Positions 9,433 through 18,023 of a DNA stretch of 64,000 nt are shown one piece after another. The stretch is from Nitrospirota bacterium (GTDB lineage Bacteria > Nitrospirota > Thermodesulfovibrionia > Thermodesulfovibrionales > UBA6898). The notes below the pieces were generated by a model. That model did not search any database. It saw nothing but the letters and a program-made list of their open reading frames with translations, and was not told the origin of the DNA. Numbering within the stretch: position 1 is the first letter of the stretch; each line of letters begins with the position of its first letter. The position numbers were made by a program, and so were the translations under genes. The stretch spans positions 1-64,000 of the forward strand of contig JAJZPM010000010.1 in assembly GCA_021811105.1 (NCBI GenBank). The letters are read 5' to 3'.

Positions 9433-10101
9433 ATGTTCGACCTGAGACAGGTTTCGATCTTCAATACGCTTTCAGCGGGTGATGTGACGGAAATCTCCCC
9501 CTATTTTCTGTCAGGGAAATACGGGAAAAAGGAGGCGATTTTTTCCGAAGGCGACCCTTCCGAATGGCTTTATATCGTGAAAAAAGGCAAGGTGAAAATC
9601 ACGAAGATCTCACATGACGGCAAGGAGATCATCCTTGAGATCATTTCCCCGAATGATTTTTTTGGCGGTATAGCGGTCCTGAGAGGGTTCCCCTACCCCG
9701 CAAACGCAGTCGCGATGGAGGACACCGAGGTAGTCAAGATATCGCGGAGGAACCTGATGAGCATCATCGACAGGTTCCCCAACCTCATGTATTGCATGGC
9801 GACGAACATCGGCGACCGTATCAAGGGTTCTCATGAAACCCTGAAGAGCATCGCCCTCGAAAAAGTCGAATCGAGGATCGCCGCGCTCTTACTGAAGTTG
9901 TCGGACAAGGCGGGAGAAAAGACGTCCGAGGGGGTGGCCATCGATATGAAGCTCACCAAGCAGGACATCGCGGAGATGGTCGGGACGACCGTCGAGACCT
10001 CGATCAGGACGATGAGCAAATTATCGAAGGCAGGACTCGTAAGCACCAAGGCCGGGAAGATCGTTATCAGGGACCCGGAAAGGCTCAGATCCCTTACGTA
10101 G
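9433..10101 (+). CDS. Crp/Fnr family transcriptional regulator
   Basis: cNMP-binding-like N-terminus (FSEGDPSEWLYIVKKGKVKI) and HTH (LTKQDIAEMVGTTVETSIRTMSKLSKAGLV). Confidence 0.93.
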   Translation: MFDLRQVSIFNTLSAGDVTEISPYFLSGKYGKKEAIFSEGDPSEWLYIVKKGKVKITKISHDGKEIILEIISPNDFFGGIAVLRGFPYPANAVAMEDTEVVKISRRNLMSIIDRFPNLMYCMATNIGDRIKGSHETLKSIALEKVESRIAALLLKLSDKAGEKTSEGVAIDMKLTKQDIAEMVGTTVETSIRTMSKLSKAGLVSTKAGKIVIRDPERLRSLT

Positions 10102-10116
10102 TACGCTTATATCTTC

Positions 10117-10524
10117 CTAATGTCCTGCCTTCGGAAGAAGCGTGGCGAGCATATTGTAAAGGAAGAGTGCGATCGAAAGCGCTTCGGTCGCCCCGAATGC
10201 CACGGTCAGCGTCCTGAGCGCATCCGAAGGATTGTAAACCCCTAAGGCGTAAAAGAGAAGCATCCCCAGAAGGCCGATATTGGCGGCCCAGAACTGCAGT
10301 TCCCCCATCTTCGGATATCTGAGCGGCCTGCCGGAAAATCTGGGTAGTACGTGATACCCCACGCCGTAGATCATCATCGACACCCACCCAAGCAGCATCA
10401 TGTGGGAATGCACGAATTTAAGGGCGAGAAGCGATTCGTTCCCCAGCATGCATACGCCGAGTACTGACGCAACCCCGAGGTAGATAATGCTTGCGATAAT
10501 GAAATTCCTCACAAATCTGTCCAT
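10117..10524 (-). CDS. Small heme-copper oxidase subunit I-like / NorB-CcoN-like membrane protein
   Basis: FVHSHMMLLGWVSMMIYGVGYHVLPRFSGRPL with conserved His; start at MDRFVRNF with GGAGGA RBS. Confidence 0.75.
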   Translation of the reverse strand: MDRFVRNFIIASIIYLGVASVLGVCMLGNESLLALKFVHSHMMLLGWVSMMIYGVGYHVLPRFSGRPLRYPKMGELQFWAANIGLLGMLLFYALGVYNPSDALRTLTVAFGATEALSIALFLYNMLATLLPKAGH

Positions 10525-10590
10525 GGTTCCTCCTCCTGCAGGGCGACCCTCATGGTTGCCCGCTGTTCTTCTCATTTCCTGATACATACG

Positions 10591-10633
10591 AGTATATCCC
10601 GGCGCGTCTGAAGTATCTATGACCGTGGTCATA
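10591..10633 (-). promoter_or_regulatory. Putative leftward promoter: TATACT -10 (10596-10591) with palindrome TATGACCGTGGTCATA (10618-10633)
   Basis: 7-bp perfect arms with a 2-bp spacer; 21 bp between palindrome and -10. Confidence 0.75.
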
Positions 10634-10684
10634 ACCGGACGCGGAGGCGCCCGTCACTGCGAATGCGGACGCCGGACGATATGG

Positions 10685-10727
10685 TATGACGTGCGTCATA
10701 CATTTTCTCCGCCATGGGTTCTATACT
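10685..10727 (+). promoter_or_regulatory. Putative rightward promoter: palindrome TATGACGTGCGTCATA (10685-10700) with TATACT -10 (10722-10727)
   Basis: Same 21-bp spacing and same -10 as the leftward promoter. Confidence 0.75.
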
Positions 10728-10758
10728 TGAATCAAGAAATAAGCATAGGGAGGATGAC

Positions 10759-10983
10759 ATGAACGCTACAAAGAAACCGGTTACGAAGGATTCGGTCATC
10801 GGAGACGTGATACGGGAGAACCCTGGGGCAAGTGACGTGATACAGAAGTATTTCGGCGGCGGATGTTTTACCTGTCCCGGGATCAATATGGAGTCTATCT
10901 CGTTCGGCTCGATGATGCACAACCTGGACCCCGAGAAGATCGTTAAAGAGATCAATGAACTGTCGGAAATACCCGATGCTTAG
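10759..10983 (+). CDS. DUF1858 domain protein
   Basis: MNATKKPVTKDSVIGDVIRENPGASDVIQKYFGGGCFTCPGINMESISFGSMMH; RBS AGGGAGGA. Confidence 0.88.
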   Translation: MNATKKPVTKDSVIGDVIRENPGASDVIQKYFGGGCFTCPGINMESISFGSMMHNLDPEKIVKEINELSEIPDA

Positions 10984-11000
10984 ATGAAGGAGGACCCACT

Positions 11001-11129
11001 ATGTCTGCAAAATGTTTTGTGTGCGGCGCAACGGATAAAGAGAGGGTGTGTCTGCAGTGCGTGTCAGAGGGCGTTCAAAAGTTCGTCTGTGTGAGGTGTC
11101 TGCCGGTCCTCATACACGGAGGCCATTGA
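11001..11129 (+). CDS. Small Cys-rich (three CxxC) protein, 42 aa
   Basis: Manual translation MSAKCFVCGATDKERVCLQCVSEGVQKFVCVRCLPVLIHGGH*; follows the DUF1858 gene with an upstream GAAGGAGG; too short for the ORF track. Confidence 0.7.
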   Translation: MSAKCFVCGATDKERVCLQCVSEGVQKFVCVRCLPVLIHGGH

Positions 11130-11225
11130 CCGAAGCGGACACGAACTGAAAGATGCCTGCAGCCGGACCTTCATCTGCAGGCTTCAGCCCTGCGGAACAG
11201 CCCCTGCATGTGATATCATTTACCA

Positions 11226-12086
11226 ATGCAAAGAATCGGCGTGCACACGTCAATAGCAGGAGGTCTGCCCGCGAGCGTCGAAAGAGCGAGGGCGCTCGGC
11301 TGTTCCACGTTCCAGATATTTTCCCATAATCCCCGGGGATGGGCCCTTGCCCCGCGGTCCCGGGAGGAGATAGCCGCATTCAGGCGGCTGACGGCGGCCT
11401 TTAATTTAAAACCGGTCGTCATCCATACGTCATACCTGATAAATTTGGCATCTGCCGACCCTGTTCTCAGGAGAAAATCTATGGAGATGGTGGTCGAGGA
11501 GCTGAACATTGCCGACTCTATCGGCGCTCAATACGTTGTGCTCCATACCGGAAGCGCATCCGGGGAAGACCCGAGGGAGGCGAGAAAGAGGGCGGCGACC
11601 AGTCTTGCCGAGGTAGCGGCAGCGGACGGATGGCGGGCGGGGCTTCTTCTGGAAAATACAGCCGGCGAGCGGGGAGATATCACGTCGAAAATCGGGGATA
11701 TTGCGGATATCGTCAGGCGTGTTCCCTCAGGACTGATCGCAGGCATCTGTCTGGACACCTGCCATGCCTTTGCCGCGGGATATGATATCGCTTCACAGGA
11801 GGGCATCGCGGTCCTGGCGGACGATATCAGGAAACACATTGGCAAACGTGGCCTCAAACTTGTCCATCTGAATGATTCGAAGGGGCCTCTGTCCTCGGGC
11901 CTCGACAGACACGAACATATCGGAAACGGCAGGATAGGAGTTGAAGGGTTCAGAAGGTTCCTTGGTCATCCTTTTTTTTCGGGACTTCCTCTGATCCTCG
12001 AAACGCCGAAAAAAAAAGACGAGGACGACCCCAGGAATCTTCAGGTTGTGAGAGAACTGCTAAGGGAGATGCCGTCGGCGCATTAG
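11226..12086 (+). CDS. nfo: Endonuclease IV (deoxyribonuclease IV)
   Basis: RIGVHTSIAGGLPASVERARALGCSTFQIFSHNPRGW...LDTCHAFAAGYDI...HLNDSKGPLSSGLDRHEHIGNGRIG. Confidence 0.95.
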   Translation: MQRIGVHTSIAGGLPASVERARALGCSTFQIFSHNPRGWALAPRSREEIAAFRRLTAAFNLKPVVIHTSYLINLASADPVLRRKSMEMVVEELNIADSIGAQYVVLHTGSASGEDPREARKRAATSLAEVAAADGWRAGLLLENTAGERGDITSKIGDIADIVRRVPSGLIAGICLDTCHAFAAGYDIASQEGIAVLADDIRKHIGKRGLKLVHLNDSKGPLSSGLDRHEHIGNGRIGVEGFRRFLGHPFFSGLPLILETPKKKDEDDPRNLQVVRELLREMPSAH

Positions 12087-12380
12087 CCCCCGCCGGATGC
12101 CCGACAAATAAACTAGGGCATGACGATATTTAATTGCCGGGTAAATAAATTAGGCTGCTATCATGGCAACGTTGACTTATCGGGCACTTGAGTTGATAGA
12201 TGGCGAATGATCGTTTAAGCTCTGGAACGATTGTATTCTCAAACTGTCCGATCCTTCAATAATTCGGTCCACTTGTAGCTAATGCATATTTTTTCGTACT
12301 AATTCTATGCTGGACTGTTACAAAGAATGAGAGCTTTGTTGACTTTCAAAATAAAAATGTTATTAAAATGAATTTTTTTG

Positions 12381-12410
12381 TTGACAAAGCCAGTTATTTT
12401 GTTGTAAAGT
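12381..12410 (+). promoter_or_regulatory. Sigma70-type promoter TTGACA-18-TAAAGT
   Basis: -10 box ends 10 nt before the ATG at 12421. Confidence 0.75.
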
Positions 12411-12420
12411 TCTAAACAGA

Positions 12421-12990
12421 ATGTCAAAACAAGCAAGGGATACACTGAAAAGTTTATTCTCCTCCTCAATAAGAGCTGACCTTCTGGCCCTTCTCCTTAA
12501 TAATCCCGAAGAAAAATTTTACGTGAGAGAAATGGCGACCCTTTTAAGAAAAAACCCTTCAGGCGTGAAGAGAGAGCTCGATAACCTTGAAAAAATGGGG
12601 ATAGTAACCAGCAAGAAGGTGGCGAACCTCAAGTATTTTCAGGCGGAGAAGAAATCCCCTCTTTTTTCAGAACTAAAGAGTCTTATCGCCAAGTCTTTAG
12701 GTGCAGCGGGTGCCCTCAAGGCCGCACTGAAAACGTCCGGGGCAAAAATTGCGTTCATATACGGTCCATATGCCGAAAGTGAAGATGCGGATACCGTCGA
12801 TCTCCTGATCGTCGGGCCGGCCTCTTCTCTCAGTATCGATGGATTCAAGGATATTGAAGAAAAGTTCGGGAAGAAGATCAATCCCACTATCCTGGATGAG
12901 AGTGAGTTTAAAAGTAAAAGGGATAGCGGGGACCCCGAATTGGAGAAGCTCCTGTCAGGAAACAAGATTTTATTGACAGGGAAGCTTTAA
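12421..12990 (+). CDS. Winged-HTH transcriptional regulator fused to a nucleotidyltransferase-like domain
   Basis: HTH SSIRADLLALLLNNPEEKFYVREMATLLRKNPSGVKRELDNLEKMGIV, then degenerate FIYGPYAESEDADTVDLLIVG (NTase-like). Confidence 0.75.
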   Translation: MSKQARDTLKSLFSSSIRADLLALLLNNPEEKFYVREMATLLRKNPSGVKRELDNLEKMGIVTSKKVANLKYFQAEKKSPLFSELKSLIAKSLGAAGALKAALKTSGAKIAFIYGPYAESEDADTVDLLIVGPASSLSIDGFKDIEEKFGKKINPTILDESEFKSKRDSGDPELEKLLSGNKILLTGKL

Positions 12991-13035
12991 CTTAATCTTC
13001 CCCGACCTACCGGGGATGGAAAGGTGGTGACGAAG

Positions 13036-13119
13036 ATGGCAGTAAAGAAAGCAGCAGCAAAGAAGCCGGCAGCAAAGAAGGCAGCCCCGAAGAAGGCGGC
13101 GGCAAAGAAGAAAAAATAA
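13036..13119 (+). CDS. 27-aa Lys/Ala/Pro-rich basic peptide (histone H1 tail-like)
   Basis: Manual translation MAVKKAAAKKPAAKKAAPKKAAAKKKK*; followed by a rho-independent terminator. Confidence 0.6.
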   Translation: MAVKKAAAKKPAAKKAAPKKAAAKKKK

Positions 13120-13139
13120 GTTTGCGTGAAGATTACTCA

Positions 13140-13178
13140 GGGCTGGGGAACCGTCATTCTCCAGCCCACTTTTTTTTC
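13140..13178 (+). terminator. Rho-independent terminator
   Basis: GGGCTGGGGA-N8-TCTCCAGCCC, then ACTTTTTTTT. Confidence 0.85.
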
Positions 13179-13248
13179 GTGTTTATATTAGCACAGACAG
13201 CGGTAATTTGGTAATATTATTTTGATTTTGCTCGTAACTAACTGCTTT

Positions 13249-14145
13249 TTAAGTATTTATTTGCAGTAGCGGACTGATGGGGATCGGTTCTTCCAGTATC
13301 AAATCCCAGGCCTCGGGAAAGGCAAGCAGCTTTTTCAGGAATTTTATATTTGCAGAATGCCCCGACCTGTTCGCAATAATATGACCGTAAATCGGGAAAC
13401 CTAGAATTGCCAAATCTCCGATGGAATCAAGCACCTTATGCCGAACAAACTCATCCTTGAACCTCAGTCCCGATGAGTTCAATACCCCGTTTTCGCCGAG
13501 TATGATGGCATTGTCTAGCGATCCGCCCTTCGCAAGGCCGTTTGTCCTCAGGTACTCGATATCCTTGAGAAAACCGAAGGTCCTTGCAGGCGCAATTTCC
13601 CTGGCAAAGCTCTCTTCATTGATCTCGAGACTAAGCCTCTGTTCTCCGAAGCCATAGTGGTTGAAATAAATGCTGTAGGTAATCCTTCTGCCGTCGTAAG
13701 GAAGAGCCGCCACCTTCGCATTGCCGTCGTCGAATATTATCGGCCTTCTGATCCTAAGATATGGTCTCTTCTTCCCTTGTTTTGCGATTCCTGCCCTCAA
13801 TAGTATGTTTATCAGTTCTGTCGAACTTCCGTCCAGGATCGGGATCTCCGGTCCGGCTACATCTATAACGATATTGTCTATGCCGAGGCCGGCAAGGGCA
13901 GCCATAATATGCTCGACAGTCCTTATCTTGGCCCCGTCCTGGCCGATAGTAGTCGCAAAGGCCGTATCGATGACCGACCCCACGTGGGCCTTGATCACCG
14001 TGTTTTTGTCGCTCCGGATGAAGGTAATGCCGGTGTCCCTCGATGCAGGCTTCAGCACCACCTTGGAGTGCCTGCCGGTGTGCAGACCGATTCCCTCAAA
14101 AGAGACTTCGTTCTTTATTGTTCTTTGTGTGCGCATATTAATCAA
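13249..14145 (-). CDS. lpxC: UDP-3-O-acyl-N-acetylglucosamine deacetylase
   Basis: QRTIKNEVSFEGIGLHTGRHSKVVLKPA...TVEHIMAALAGLGIDN...ILDGSS. Confidence 0.96.
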   Translation of the reverse strand: MINMRTQRTIKNEVSFEGIGLHTGRHSKVVLKPASRDTGITFIRSDKNTVIKAHVGSVIDTAFATTIGQDGAKIRTVEHIMAALAGLGIDNIVIDVAGPEIPILDGSSTELINILLRAGIAKQGKKRPYLRIRRPIIFDDGNAKVAALPYDGRRITYSIYFNHYGFGEQRLSLEINEESFAREIAPARTFGFLKDIEYLRTNGLAKGGSLDNAIILGENGVLNSSGLRFKDEFVRHKVLDSIGDLAILGFPIYGHIIANRSGHSANIKFLKKLLAFPEAWDLILEEPIPISPLLQINT

Positions 14146-14317
14146 AAATTTAGATAAGCAATATAAATGCCAGCCGCTTTTTCTTATTTTTCAAGGAGCG
14201 ACTTATTTTGCGGTGTAGATAATTATCCTCACTTGTACAAACCTCGACACAGCGCACAAGCAATAATAGCTGTCAGCAAGCAGGAAGGGACGCCCCCGGA
14301 GAGTACGCGGCAATGCC

Positions 14318-15700
14318 CTAATGATATGCGCCGCCAACGACGATTTCAGGGATCCGTATTGTGGGCATCGCATCGGAGACAGGCACCCCCTGCTCATCCT
14401 TCCCGCAGGTACCGATAGAAAACCCAAGGTCATCGGCCACCATATCAATGGACTGAAGAACTTCCGGCCCATTGCCCGTGAGCGTCGCCCCCCTTACCGG
14501 CTCTCCTTTCATGCCGTTTTCTATCAGGTATCCCTCCTGCACATCGAATACAAAATCGCCGGTGACCGTGTTCACCTGTCCCCCGCCCATCTTTTCGACG
14601 AAAAGACCTTTTTGGAGGGACCGCAGGACCTCTTCCGGCGGCAAGTCCCCCTCTGCGATGAACGTGTTGGACATCCTCGGGATAGGCCGGTGGCGGTAAG
14701 ATTCCCGTCTGCCGTTGCCGGTTGAACGGTGCCCTTCTTTCATGGATGAAAGTCTGTCGTACATGTAGCTCTGCAGGACCCCTTTGTCCACCAGGACCGT
14801 ACGCTGAGACGGGGTCCCCTCATCATCGAATCTGTATGAGCCCCTTTTGCCGGGGAGCGTCGAGTCATCGACGACCGTGATGAGACCGGAAGCCACCTGG
14901 ATGCCGATCTTGTCAGAGAATACCGAAAGTTTCTGCCGGGCGAGGTCAGCCTCGAGGCCATGACCGATCGCCTCGTGGATTAGTGTGCCGCCGGCATTTG
15001 AAGAGATGACGACCGGCATCCTTCCCCCGGGAGCTTTTCCGGCGCCCAACATCATCACCGCGCGTTTCGCGGCCCTCAGTCCCGGCCCGTGCAGTCCGAC
15101 TTCGTCGAAGAGTTCGAAACCCATGAGCCCTCCGACGGTCTCATACCCGGTCTGGATGACACCGCCATGGACCGCAATTACCTGGACAACCCCGGTCGTA
15201 TAAACCCTGTCGTCCTCCGCGAGAAACCCTTCTGAGTTTGCTATCTGTACCTTCTGGACAGAATCGCGGTATATCGCAGTTACCTGTTTGATCTTGTCGT
15301 CGAACCGTGCCGCATGGTTGGCTTCCCTCACAAGGCGGATCTTTCTGTCGATGGAAACCGTTGAGGGAGGAATGCGGATCGCGAACGCAGCAGGCGGCCT
15401 GATCGGCCTCAGGTCGATAGGAGCGTCCGCGGCGCCGGCCGCTGCGGCCTTGCTGGTCTCGCGGGCCGCCTGCAGCAACGCTCCTTGAGAAAGATCGTTA
15501 CTGAAAGCATACGCGGTCTTCCCCTTATGGATGAGGCGTATGCCGACACCCTCTTCTTCGCCTGTGATCACTTTCTCGATCCTGCCGTCTTCGAGGACGA
15601 CAGAGGTCTGAGTGCGGTGTTCCACAAACACGTCGGCATATTCACCCCCTCGCGAGAGGGTCTCCCGAATCAGCCTCAGGAGCAGTTCTTTATCGATCAA
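14318..15700 (-). CDS. tldD: TldD/PmbA family metallopeptidase (TldD)
   Basis: GGTLIHEAIGHGLEADL (HExxxH motif), MSNTFIAEGD. Confidence 0.93.
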   Translation of the reverse strand: MIDKELLLRLIRETLSRGGEYADVFVEHRTQTSVVLEDGRIEKVITGEEEGVGIRLIHKGKTAYAFSNDLSQGALLQAARETSKAAAAGAADAPIDLRPIRPPAAFAIRIPPSTVSIDRKIRLVREANHAARFDDKIKQVTAIYRDSVQKVQIANSEGFLAEDDRVYTTGVVQVIAVHGGVIQTGYETVGGLMGFELFDEVGLHGPGLRAAKRAVMMLGAGKAPGGRMPVVISSNAGGTLIHEAIGHGLEADLARQKLSVFSDKIGIQVASGLITVVDDSTLPGKRGSYRFDDEGTPSQRTVLVDKGVLQSYMYDRLSSMKEGHRSTGNGRRESYRHRPIPRMSNTFIAEGDLPPEEVLRSLQKGLFVEKMGGGQVNTVTGDFVFDVQEGYLIENGMKGEPVRGATLTGNGPEVLQSIDMVADDLGFSIGTCGKDEQGVPVSDAMPTIRIPEIVVGGAYH

Positions 15701-15810
15701 TTTTGTCTCACATGAAGGGATTGCCCGATTTACCGTCGAAATGCCGGTTGCATTTATTATACACTATTACGGACGGGCCGGGCAGGAGACCCGTGGAGAG
15801 GAGAGAGGAT

Positions 15811-16596
15811 ATGCCGTTGTTGGGAGTGATCGGCGGAAGCGGATTGTATGACATACCGGACCTGGAGATCACGAATACGGAAAAGGTCAGCACCCCATAC
15901 GGCGACCCCTCCGACGCTTACCGGATAGGAAAATTGGCGGGCCGGGAAGCGGCCTTTCTTCCACGACACGGCGCGGGACACCATCTGCAGCCCCACAAGA
16001 TAAATTACCGGGCGAACCTCTGGGGCTTCCGGGAACTCGGCGTCGGGAAGATCGTTTCAGTCTGCGCCACGGGCGGGATAAATCCGGACATGGGCCCCGG
16101 AACGATTGCGGTCCCGGACCAGATTATAGATATGACAAGCGGCCGGATGTCAACCTTCTATGACGGAGACGAGGTGGTCCATGTTGATTTTACGCGGCCT
16201 TTCTGCCCGGATATGAGAAACTTCGTGGCCGAGGCTGCGGCCGGTGCGGGTCTCGCCTCAGCGATGTCCGGCGTCTACATCTGTGTGAATGGACCGCGTC
16301 TCGAAACTGCTGCGGAAATTAGGACCTTCGCGGCATGGGGCGCCGACATGGTCGGCATGACGCTCATGCCTGAGGCATGCCTTGCAAGGGAGTTGGAAAT
16401 GTGTTTTACTTGTATAGCGGTCGTTACCAATGCCGCCGCCGGAATCGCGGCGAAGAAGCTCACTGCCAAAGAGGTGCTGGAAACGATGAAGGCGACAGAA
16501 GGGAAAGTGCGACTGCTGCTTGCGCAACTGTTCTCTCTCGAACTGCAGACTTCTTCCTGCACGTGCAATCAGGCCCTGAAAGAGGCAAGACTATAG
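15811..16596 (+). CDS. mtnP: S-methyl-5'-thioadenosine/thioinosine phosphorylase
   Basis: LGVIGGSGLYDIPDLEITNTEKVSTPYGDPSDAY...FLPRHGAGHHLQPHKINYRANLWG; start placed at ATG 15811 after GAGAGAGGAT. Confidence 0.93.
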   Translation: MPLLGVIGGSGLYDIPDLEITNTEKVSTPYGDPSDAYRIGKLAGREAAFLPRHGAGHHLQPHKINYRANLWGFRELGVGKIVSVCATGGINPDMGPGTIAVPDQIIDMTSGRMSTFYDGDEVVHVDFTRPFCPDMRNFVAEAAAGAGLASAMSGVYICVNGPRLETAAEIRTFAAWGADMVGMTLMPEACLARELEMCFTCIAVVTNAAAGIAAKKLTAKEVLETMKATEGKVRLLLAQLFSLELQTSSCTCNQALKEARL

Positions 16597-16599
16597 GCG

Positions 16600-17970
16600 A
16601 TGCAGACGATCCTGCTGGTTGAAGACAAAGACTCGATGGCTCAGATGTTGAAAGAGACGCTCGAATCGGAAGGATATACGGTTGTCATCGCCAGGGACGG
16701 GCAGGAGGGGATACGCCAGATAAGGGACGGTCACCACGATCTCGTTCTGTCGGACCTCAAGCTGCCCAAGAAAGACGGTATCGAGGTGCTCAAGACGGCG
16801 AAGGCCGAGAACCAGCTTACACCGGTCATCGTCATGACCGCATTCGGCACGATCGAGACCGCGGTGGCCGCCATGAAAGAAGGGGCGTTCGATTTTATCA
16901 CGAAGCCGTTTGATACCGACCACCTTCTGCTGCTTATCAGACGGGCACTTGAAACTCAGAGGTTGCTGACCGAAAACATCCTTCTAAAGGACGAGTTGGC
17001 AACGAAATTCGGTACGCCGAAGATCATCGGAAAGAGCGCCGGCATTATGGAGGTGGCGCAGAAGGTGCAGAAAGTCGCCCAGGGGAAGACGACGGCACTC
17101 TTGCTGGGGGAGAGCGGCACAGGGAAAGAGCTCTTTGCGCGCGCGATCCATAATCTGAGTCCGAGGAGCCAATACCCCTTTGTGCCGATCAACTGCGCTG
17201 CCATTCCTAGAGAGCTTCTTGAAAGCGAACTGTTCGGGCACGAAAAAGGATCTTTTACCGGCGCCGACGCGAAGAAGATCGGCAAATTCGAGCTTGCCGA
17301 CAGAGGGACTATATTCCTGGATGAGGTCGCCGAGATGGACCTCTCGCTCCAAACAAAACTTCTGAGAGTGGTCCAGGAGGGCGAAATCGAGCGGGTCGGA
17401 GGGCTGCGGGCAGTCCCCATAGACGTACGGATCGTCGCCGCCAGTAACAGGAATATCGAAAAGGCCGTGGAAGAGAAGGCCTTCAGGGAGGACCTGTATT
17501 ACAGGCTGAACGTCTTCCCGATCGTCATCCCTCCCTTGAGAGAACGGCAAGACGATATCCCGCTGCTCGCCGAATATTTTATTGCCAAGTACTCCGCAGA
17601 ACTGAAGACCCAGGTGAAGAAGATTGCGAAAGAGGCCATGGACCTGCTCATCAACTATCCGTGGAAGGGCAACGTGCGGGAGCTCGAAAATTGCATGGAA
17701 AGGGCCATTATACTCTGTGACGGCGAGATTATTCTGCCCGAGTATGTCAGCCTCAACAGGAAACTTGCGATGGAAAGCGCGCTGAAGTGCTTTTCGATGG
17801 AAGGCCCCCTGGAAGAGACCGCCAGGGAGGCGGTGAGATTTGTAGAGACCCGGAGGATAGCGCGTGCGCTGAAAGAGACGAAGGGCAATAAGAGCAGGGC
17901 GTCCGAACTGCTTAAGGTGAGTTATAAGACCCTCCTTACGAAAATAAAGGAGTACGGCATAGAGTCGTAG
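16600..17970 (+). CDS. Sigma54-dependent response regulator (NtrC family: receiver-AAA+-HTH)
   Basis: ILLVEDKDSMAQML, GESGTGKELFARAIHNLS, ELFGHEKGSFTGAD, C-terminal Fis-like HTH. Confidence 0.96.
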   Translation: MQTILLVEDKDSMAQMLKETLESEGYTVVIARDGQEGIRQIRDGHHDLVLSDLKLPKKDGIEVLKTAKAENQLTPVIVMTAFGTIETAVAAMKEGAFDFITKPFDTDHLLLLIRRALETQRLLTENILLKDELATKFGTPKIIGKSAGIMEVAQKVQKVAQGKTTALLLGESGTGKELFARAIHNLSPRSQYPFVPINCAAIPRELLESELFGHEKGSFTGADAKKIGKFELADRGTIFLDEVAEMDLSLQTKLLRVVQEGEIERVGGLRAVPIDVRIVAASNRNIEKAVEEKAFREDLYYRLNVFPIVIPPLRERQDDIPLLAEYFIAKYSAELKTQVKKIAKEAMDLLINYPWKGNVRELENCMERAIILCDGEIILPEYVSLNRKLAMESALKCFSMEGPLEETAREAVRFVETRRIARALKETKGNKSRASELLKVSYKTLLTKIKEYGIES

Positions 17971-17988
17971 GGCCTTCCCCGGCTTATC

Positions 17989-18018
17989 TTGACAGTATTA
18001 AGTGCTTGGAATTATAAT
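17989..18018 (+). promoter_or_regulatory. Consensus sigma70 promoter TTGACA-18-TATAAT immediately abutting an ATG
   Basis: TATAAT at 18013-18018, ATG at 18024. Confidence 0.85.
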
Positions 18019-18023
18019 AAAAA

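Noticed and set aside
16371-16395. Possible sigma54 -24/-12 promoter (GGCATGCCTTGCA) in mtnP, considered because an NtrC-type gene follows
   Set aside because: GG to GC spacing is 8 nt instead of 10, and it lies inside a coding region.
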